Part shown: piece after piece, positions 58,767 through 64,000 of the stretch
Layout of the letters: each line of letters begins with the position of its first letter
Position numbering within the stretch: position 1 is the stretch's first letter
Assembly: GCA_016218815.1 (NCBI GenBank)
Contig: JACRCX010000047.1
Span: 62,001 to 126,000 of the forward strand
Direction of reading: 5' to 3'
DNA from: Deltaproteobacteria bacterium
Lineage (GTDB): Bacteria; Myxococcota_A; Polyangia; DRWM01; JAAZOP01
DNA length: 64,000 bases
The notes under the pieces: generated by a model
Seen by the model: only the letters and a program-made list of their open reading frames with translations
Told to the model about the DNA's origin: nothing
Database searches by the model: none
Translations under genes and position numbers: made by a program

Positions 58767-59855
58767 TCACTCGGGCAACACCTCGACGGTCACGATGGCC
58801 ACGGCGTCGGCAATCACCACGATCCGCTTCTCTCCGAGCAACTCGTACGGGAACACCGGCGCGTCGTCCGCCAGGCGGCCCATGACGCGGGCCGTCCAGG
58901 ATCCGGGCGGCACTTGCAGCAGAGCGAACAGGCCGTCGGCGCTGGAGTACGGCTGGTTGTCGATGCGCGAGAAGAACCGATCCTGGAAGTACCGTGCGCG
59001 ACACTCGCGTTCGTCCAGCGCACGGCAATCCTCGCCGGTTTCCAAGACGAGCTGCACGACGAAGCCCTCGACGGGGACGCCCGCGCAGTCGTCGAACTTC
59101 CCGAACACCACGCCGTGCTCCGCGTCGGGGCTGATCCCGAGGATCGTCGGGATCAGGCGGTAGGTCCGGTCGTCCACCGACCACACTCGGAGGAGCGCGC
59201 CGTCCGCGTCCGGGGTCCGGACGTCGTACTGGACGGTCTCCCGAACGAGCCCTCCCGGAAGGTCGCCGCGCCGGACGCGGGAGGCAATCCGGTTGTCGCG
59301 CGGCACCCCGCCGGCGCTCGCCCTGCCGCCGCCGTCCGTCGGCCCCACCGTCGCGTCGGGACTGCCGTCGACGATGCCGTCGAAGAACAGATCGACCGTC
59401 GCACCCTCCACGCCGACCTCGTCCGTGAAGTCCATCACGGAGACCGTGAGGGCGACCGTCCCCACACCCGGGATTGGCGGCGGGTGGTCGCGCAGGCACG
59501 TCAGGTCCGCGCCCGTGGAGTCCAGGGTCGGAAGCACCGACTCGCAGAGTCCGTCGTTGCAGCGCGAGCCGGGCAGGCATTCGTCGGTGCGCCCGCAAGG
59601 AAGCGGGTCAACCCCTCCGTCGTCCGCGCCGGCCTCTTCGGCATCCGCCTCGGCGCCGGCATCCTCGCCGTCCTCCACGCCGCCGTCCGCGCCGTCCGCC
59701 TCCGCGCCGTCGCCGGGCGCGTCGCCGATCGTTTCTTCCTCCGTCGCGCCTTCCTCCGTCCGGCCGTCCGCCTCGCCGCCGGCGAGGTTGGTGCCGCCGG
59801 TGCACGCCGTCAAGGCGACGCAGCCGAGCGCGAGGGCGAGAGCATCTAGCCGCAT
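58767..59855 (-). CDS. Cys-rich lipoprotein with acidic linker and beta-sandwich body
   Basis: A 362-residue lipoprotein with lipobox LTAC and an acidic Ala/Asp/Glu/Gly linker (residues about 20-75), then a Cys module (CGRTDECLPGSRCNDGLC) and a strand-rich body (VGTVALTVSVMDFTDEVGVEGATVDL, GLFALLQVPPGSWTARVMG) that resembles carboxypeptidase-regulatory-like repeats. ATG at 59,855 is preferred because the signal follows directly; the ribosome site is weak. Same build as the lipoprotein at 24,710. The 294 bases from 59,856 to 60,149 hold no gene. Confidence 0.7.
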   Translation of the reverse strand: MRLDALALALGCVALTACTGGTNLAGGEADGRTEEGATEEETIGDAPGDGAEADGADGGVEDGEDAGAEADAEEAGADDGGVDPLPCGRTDECLPGSRCNDGLCESVLPTLDSTGADLTCLRDHPPPIPGVGTVALTVSVMDFTDEVGVEGATVDLFFDGIVDGSPDATVGPTDGGGRASAGGVPRDNRIASRVRRGDLPGGLVRETVQYDVRTPDADGALLRVWSVDDRTYRLIPTILGISPDAEHGVVFGKFDDCAGVPVEGFVVQLVLETGEDCRALDERECRARYFQDRFFSRIDNQPYSSADGLFALLQVPPGSWTARVMGRLADDAPVFPYELLGEKRIVVIADAVAIVTVEVLPE

Positions 59856-60149
59856 GACCGGTGCAAAGCATAGCACACCCGGGGCGACCTTGACGTCGTC
59901 GGCGCACCAAGCTGGCCACCTCCCGCCGTTCCCCCCGGACCGGCGCGTCAATCGGGAGGGAAGGAAGTCCAAGCCCGATGCGGCCCGAGAGAAGTTGCCG
60001 GGACGAGGTGCATCGCTGGCCTCCTGTTGGGTCACGATCCCGGCCGGACACAGCGAACCAAGAGCGCGGTAGACCTGCCCTGCAGATGCCGCCAATCTCC
60101 GGTTCGTCCTCTCCCAAATCGTACCGCCAACCTCGAGCCGCCCGGCCGT

Positions 60150-60416
60150 TCACCGCCTCCGGTACACCTCGCGCCGGTGCCCGATCTTCACCACCAGCAC
60201 GGTCAACACGTCGTCGCGGATCCGGTACAGCACGCGATAGTCACCGACGCGGATCCGCCACACGTCGGGCGCCTTGCCGTGCATTCGCTTGACGCCCGGG
60301 GGCCGCGGGTCGCCGGCCAGGGCGTCGATCGCCGCAACGACCCGCCGATGAACCTCGCCGTCGAGCGCACGCAACTCCCGCTGTGCGGCCGGCGTGAACT
60401 CGACACGATAGGTCAC
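60150..60416 (-). CDS. RelE/ParE-family toxin
   Basis: An 88-residue protein with GTG at 60,416, two bases after the antitoxin stop. The sequence MTYRVEFTPAAQRELRALD, then RIRVGDYRVLYRIRDDVLTVLVVKIGHRREVYRR, is the RelE/ParE fold with the basic cluster near the end used to cut mRNA on ribosomes or to poison gyrase. It is the second gene of a two-gene toxin-antitoxin unit. Confidence 0.85.
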   Translation of the reverse strand: MTYRVEFTPAAQRELRALDGEVHRRVVAAIDALAGDPRPPGVKRMHGKAPDVWRIRVGDYRVLYRIRDDVLTVLVVKIGHRREVYRRR

Positions 60417-60418
60417 GA

Positions 60419-60682
60419 CTACTCCAACCCCAGTTCGCGCCTGACCTGTTCCCAGGGAATCGCCTTCTCCCCGCTCGCCTCGAAGTCGCGGATCGCGCGA
60501 TCGGCGTCGGCCGCGTCCTCCAGGTCCTCCAGACGCTCCAGCAACGAGCGGAAGCGCCGCGCCGTCAGGAGCACGAACGCGCGCCGCCCCTTCTCCCGGA
60601 TGAACGCGGGCCGGCCCTTGCGCGCCGCCGCCTTCGCCGTCTCCAGGTCCGCGCATTCCTCGCTTGCTGCCGCACGAGTCAT
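60419..60682 (-). CDS. Phd/YefM-like antitoxin
   Basis: An 87-residue protein with GGTGGAGG about 8 bases before ATG at 60,682, preferred over the longer frame from 60,730. The middle FVLLTARRFRSLLERLEDLED and the acidic end IPWEQVRRELGLE match Phd/YefM-type antitoxins, which bind the toxin with a C-terminal helix and the operator with the N-terminal part. It precedes the RelE-type toxin in the usual order. Confidence 0.8.
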   Translation of the reverse strand: MTRAAASEECADLETAKAAARKGRPAFIREKGRRAFVLLTARRFRSLLERLEDLEDAADADRAIRDFEASGEKAIPWEQVRRELGLE

Positions 60683-60899
60683 CGCCGCACCTCCACCGCA
60701 GAGGATGGGCCGGGACGGTCCGGCCGTCAACCGCCGCGCCGCCGCGCTGTTTCGCCTCCCCGTCCTCCGGTTCGAGCGCCGTCAGTAACTCGCGCGCTCG
60801 CACCGCTCCCCGCACCCCTTGATTCCCGCCCGCCCCGCCTTACATAGTCCCCCGTCGGTGCGCACCGGGGGGGCCAGCCGTGCGCGACCGGGGGTGTCC

Positions 60900-62042
60900 A
60901 TGCAGAAGCAGTACCTGTTGACCGCAGGGCCCACGCCCGTCCCCGAGGAAGTCCTCACCGCCATGGCGCGCCCCGTCCCCTACCACCGCGCGCCCGCTTT
61001 CGCCGAATGCCTCAAGGAAGCCCGCGAAGGCCTGCAGTGGATCTTCCAGACCGCCCAGCCCGTCCTCGTCCTCTCCGGCTCCGGCACCGCCGCCATGGAC
61101 GCCGCCGTCTCGAACTTCCTCTCCGCCGGCGACAAGGTCCTCGTCGTCCGCGGCGGCAAGTTCGGCGAACGCTGGGCCGAGATCGCCTCCGCCTACGGCG
61201 TCTCCGTCGTCCCGCTCGACGTCGAGTGGGGCCGCGCCGTCGACCCCGCGGCCGTCGCCCGCGCCCTCGACGCCGACCCCGCCATTCGCGCCGTCTACGC
61301 CACCGCCACCGAGACCTCGACCGGCGTCCGCCACCCCGTCGATGCCGTCGCCGCCGTCTGCCACTCCCGCCCCGGCGTCCTCTGCATCGTCGACGCCATC
61401 AGCGCCCTCGGCGTCTACGACCTCCCGATGGACAAGGCCGGCTTCGACGTCGTCGTCGCCGGCTCGCAGAAAGCCCTCATGCTCCCCCCCGGCCTCGCCT
61501 TCGTCGCCGCCAGCGAGAAGGCCTGGCAGGCCCACGCCGCCGCGAAGCTCCCCCGCTTCTACCTCGACCTGGGTCGCGAGAAGAAAAGCCAGACCGCGGG
61601 CGAGACCGCCTTCACCCCCGCCGTCTCCCTCGTCGTCGGCCTGCGCGAGTCCCTGCGCCTCATTCGCGCCGACGGCCTGGAAGCCACCTTCGCCCGCCAC
61701 GCCAAGCTCGCCCGCGCCACCCGCGCCGCCGGCGCCGCCCTCGGCCTCGAGCCCTACGCCGACCCGCCCAGCGACTCCGTCACGGCGTTCAAGCTCCCCG
61801 CCGGGCTCGACGGCTCCGCCGTCGTCCGCCACATGCGCACCCGCTACGGCGTCACCATCGCCGGCGGACAGGGCAAGGCCAAAGGGAAGATCCTCCGCCT
61901 CGCCCATTTGGGCTGGTACGGCTCCTTCGACATCATCACCGCCGTCGCTGCCTTGGAGATGACCCTCGCCGACCTCGGCGCCGCCGTCACCCCCGGCGCC
62001 GGCGTCGCCGCCGCCGAAACCGTCCTGCGGGAGGGCACATGA
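60900..62042 (+). CDS. PLP-dependent class V aminotransferase (serine/alanine-glyoxylate type)
   Basis: A 380-residue enzyme. PLP lysine Lys191 is in VVAGSQKALMLPPG, and the Asp165 that binds the pyridine nitrogen is in CIVDAISALG. The start region LLTAGPTPVPEEVL and the SGSGTAAMDAAV phosphate-binding segment are typical of the alanine-glyoxylate/serine-pyruvate group. Its stop overlaps the start of serA as ATGA. In some bacteria and archaea such an aminotransferase takes the place of SerC in serine synthesis; that is the best reading of this pairing. Confidence 0.88.
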   Translation: MQKQYLLTAGPTPVPEEVLTAMARPVPYHRAPAFAECLKEAREGLQWIFQTAQPVLVLSGSGTAAMDAAVSNFLSAGDKVLVVRGGKFGERWAEIASAYGVSVVPLDVEWGRAVDPAAVARALDADPAIRAVYATATETSTGVRHPVDAVAAVCHSRPGVLCIVDAISALGVYDLPMDKAGFDVVVAGSQKALMLPPGLAFVAASEKAWQAHAAAKLPRFYLDLGREKKSQTAGETAFTPAVSLVVGLRESLRLIRADGLEATFARHAKLARATRAAGAALGLEPYADPPSDSVTAFKLPAGLDGSAVVRHMRTRYGVTIAGGQGKAKGKILRLAHLGWYGSFDIITAVAALEMTLADLGAAVTPGAGVAAAETVLREGT

Positions 62043-63637
62043 TCGAGGTCCTCAAGATCCTGGTCGCCGACGAGCTTTCCCCCCGCGGCGTGGAGATCCT
62101 GCGCGCCGCCCACTTCGACGTGACCGTCCGGACCGGCCTCAAGGGACTCGAGCTGGCCGCCGCCCTGAGCGGCGTCCACGCCCTCGTCGTTCGCTCGGCG
62201 ACGAAAGTCACACCCGAGGCCCTCGCCGGCGCCGACTCCCTCCAGGTCATCGGCCGCGCCGGGATCGGCGTGGACAACGTTGACGTCCCGGCCGCCTCCC
62301 GCAAGGGCGTCGTCGTCATGAACACCCCCGGCGGCAACGCCGTCACCGCCGCCGAGCACGCCATCGCGCTGCTCTGCGCGCTCGCCCGCCGCATCCCCCA
62401 GGCCACCGCCTCGGTCAAGGCCGGCAAGTGGGAGAAGGGGAAGTTCAAGGGCGTCGAGCTGGCCGACAAGACCCTCGGCGTCATCGGCCTGGGCAACATC
62501 GGCCGCATCGTCGCCGACCGCGGCCACGGCCTGCGCATGCGCGTCATCGCCCATGACCCGTTCCTCGCGCCCGAGGCCGCCGCCAAGCTCGGCGTGCCGC
62601 TCGTCTCGCTCGACGAGCTGCTCGCCCGCGCCGACGCCGTCACCATCCACGTCCCCCTCACGCCCGAGACCCGCGGGTTGCTCGGCGCCGACCGCCTCCG
62701 CCGCATGAAGCCCGGCGCTCTCCTCGTCAACGCCGCCCGCGGCGGTATCGTCGATGAGGCCGCCCTCCACGAAGCCCTCGCCGCCGGTCGCCTCGGCGGC
62801 GCCGCGCTCGACGTCTTCGCCACCGAGCCGCCCGGACAGAGTCCCCTGCTCACGCTCGACAACGTCATCGCGAGCCCGCACCTGGGCGCCTCGACCGAGG
62901 AAGCCCAGGAGCGCGTCTCGGTCGAGATCGCCGAGCAGGTCGTCGCCTTCCTCGCCCGCGGCGAGGTGCGCAACGCCGTGAACGCCGCCGCCCTCCCGGC
63001 CGACGGAGCCGAGCCGCTCCGTCCCTACGTCGCCCTCGCCGGCCGCCTCGGCGCCCTGCTCGGCCAGCTCGCCGGCGGCGCGATCGAGTCGGTCGAGGTC
63101 GAGATCCTCGGCGCTGCCATCGAGCCCGGCGCCAAGCCCGCGGGTGCCGCGGCGCTCGCGGCGTTCCTGCGCACGCACGTCGAAGGGCCCGTCAACGAGG
63201 TCAACGCGTCGCTCATCGCCTCCGAGCGCGGCGTGCGCTTCGGCGTCGCCCACCGTTCGTCCGGCGGCGATTGTCTCGTCGGCGTCGGCGTCGCTGCGAG
63301 CGGTCCCGGCTGGTCCCACCGCGTCCGCGGCACGCTCGTCCCCTACGGCGAGACGCTCGAGCCCGCCCTTACTTCGCTCGACGACTTCGCGCTCCAGGTC
63401 CGCCTCGGCACGCACCACCTCCTGCTGCACAACGAGGACCGCCCCGGCGTCATCGGCGCCGTGGGCACCGTCTTCGGCCGCCACGGCATCAACGTCTCCG
63501 AGCTGCGCGTCGCCCTTTCCCCCGACCGCCGCGAGGCCCTCCAGCTCTGGAACCTCGAGCAGGCCCCCCCCGACGCCGCCCTCGAGGAGATCCGCCGCCT
63601 CCCCGGCGTCCGCGGCGCGCAACACCTCGCGCTGTAG
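62039..63637 (+). CDS. serA: D-3-phosphoglycerate dehydrogenase
   Basis: A 532-residue dehydrogenase that makes 3-phosphohydroxypyruvate, the first step of serine synthesis. The catalytic domain includes GRAGIGVDNVDVPAASRKG, the Rossmann GLGNIG (150-155), the Arg region NAARGGIVDE, and the Glu/His pair in ATEPP and SPHLGAST. A long-form C-terminus follows, with an intervening domain and an ACT-type regulatory domain (LLLHNEDRPGVIGAVGTVFG, HGINVSELRVA), which allows serine feedback. Coupled to the aminotransferase by ATGA. Confidence 0.93.
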   Translation: MIEVLKILVADELSPRGVEILRAAHFDVTVRTGLKGLELAAALSGVHALVVRSATKVTPEALAGADSLQVIGRAGIGVDNVDVPAASRKGVVVMNTPGGNAVTAAEHAIALLCALARRIPQATASVKAGKWEKGKFKGVELADKTLGVIGLGNIGRIVADRGHGLRMRVIAHDPFLAPEAAAKLGVPLVSLDELLARADAVTIHVPLTPETRGLLGADRLRRMKPGALLVNAARGGIVDEAALHEALAAGRLGGAALDVFATEPPGQSPLLTLDNVIASPHLGASTEEAQERVSVEIAEQVVAFLARGEVRNAVNAAALPADGAEPLRPYVALAGRLGALLGQLAGGAIESVEVEILGAAIEPGAKPAGAAALAAFLRTHVEGPVNEVNASLIASERGVRFGVAHRSSGGDCLVGVGVAASGPGWSHRVRGTLVPYGETLEPALTSLDDFALQVRLGTHHLLLHNEDRPGVIGAVGTVFGRHGINVSELRVALSPDRREALQLWNLEQAPPDAALEEIRRLPGVRGAQHLAL

Positions 63638-63769
63638 CATCCCGATCCGCGTCCGGAGAAAGAAACCACCGATGGAAACCCGATGGAAACCGATAGGGCT
63701 CCGCCCTGGATGCGGCTCGGCCCGACCCTGCCGCTTGCTGCCCCCGCGTGCACATGGAATGCTGCCCGC

Positions 63770-64000
63770 GTGACGCCCGCCGCCGACCGCTTCCCCGATA
63801 CCCACCTCACCCTCTGCCTCACCCACGACTGCAACCTGCGCTGCCGCTACTGCTACGGCGGCGCCAAGTCCAAACGCCACATGACGCTCGCCGTCGGTCG
63901 CGCGGCCCTCGACCGCGCCGTCGCCCGCACCTCCGAACGCCTGCACCTCGTCTACTTCGGCGGCGAGCCGCTCCTGCGCTGGCGCACCCTCGTCGCACTG
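63770..64000 (+). CDS. Radical SAM protein, 5' part only
   Basis: GTG at 63,770 opens a frame that runs to the window edge (77 codons). It contains LTLCLTHDCNLRCRYCYGG, with the CxxxCxxC cluster that binds the 4Fe-4S cluster and SAM, then HLVYFGGEPLLRW, the GGEP motif of the second strand. The following domains (possibly SPASM) lie outside the window. The start codon choice is uncertain because no ribosome site was seen. Confidence 0.82.
   Translation, partial: MTPAADRFPDTHLTLCLTHDCNLRCRYCYGGAKSKRHMTLAVGRAALDRAVARTSERLHLVYFGGEPLLRWRTLVAL

Noticed and set aside
59293..60072. A 259-codon + frame rich in Ser and Pro
   Set aside because: Antisense shadow of the lipoprotein at 58,767-59,855.
61844..63946. 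A 700-codon minus-strand frame opposite serA
   Set aside because: Mirror of the serA codons; its Gly/Asp/Val-rich composition has no structure and serA is unambiguous.

Overview
The window is about 70% GC with dense coding on both strands. It looks like a piece of a Myxococcota (deltaproteobacterial) chromosome, probably from an uncultured lineage. The signs are a MYXO-CTERM-like tail on a secreted beta-helix protein, an AgmX/PglI-type C-terminal domain, MopE-like 'CNGxDDDCDG' metal-binding repeats, and many Cys-rich secreted lipoproteins with Asp/Ala or Glu/Gly low-complexity linkers behind the lipobox. No rRNA, complete tRNA or CRISPR array was seen.

Chromosomal left part (1-33,000): a truncated Nramp metal transporter; a run of minus-strand exported proteins (beta-helix, EGF-like, TolB-like, thrombospondin/Kelch-like); a small ferredoxin-fold-like protein; a membrane-quality operon (NfeD-like, two SPFH/flotillin-like proteins, PrsW-type protease); a HEAT-like lipoprotein with an AgmX/PglI tail; an ExbD-like lipoprotein; a trypsin-like protease; several lipoproteins; a damaged DUF4160/DUF2442 pair; an alpha/beta hydrolase; a DHCW cupin; and a large MopE-repeat plus beta-propeller lipoprotein.

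Island (about 33,812-52,639): both ends carry the same 21-base sequence, matching the 3' end of a tmRNA-like gene (T arm and acceptor, CCTCCACCA at the left end). I read this as an integrated mobile element. It carries an excisionase-like HTH protein, a short and a full-length tyrosine recombinase, a zinc-finger/TOPRIM/AAA primase-helicase, and cargo that looks mostly defensive. The cargo includes a PHP-plus-ABC-ATPase (TrlF-like) beside a PD-(D/E)XK-like protein, a ScaI-like restriction-modification system with an HTH-fused methyltransferase and a C-type controller, a DnaJ/JAB-like pair, and an Mrr-like nuclease-fold protein. Just outside the left end is a retropepsin-like/DUF5678 pair bracketed by 99-bp imperfect direct repeats.

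Right part (52,640-64,000): a small membrane protein, a C-terminal remnant of rsmA, more exported Cys-rich proteins, a tautomerase, a YtcJ-like amidohydrolase with an apparent internal deletion, an antitoxin/RelE pair, an aminotransferase-serA serine operon, and the start of a radical SAM protein.

Several reading frames are broken by what look like single-base indels (near 11,826, 27,910, 37,960 and 38,200). Whether these are real mutations or assembly errors cannot be decided from the sequence alone. All family assignments come from motifs read by eye; no database search was run.
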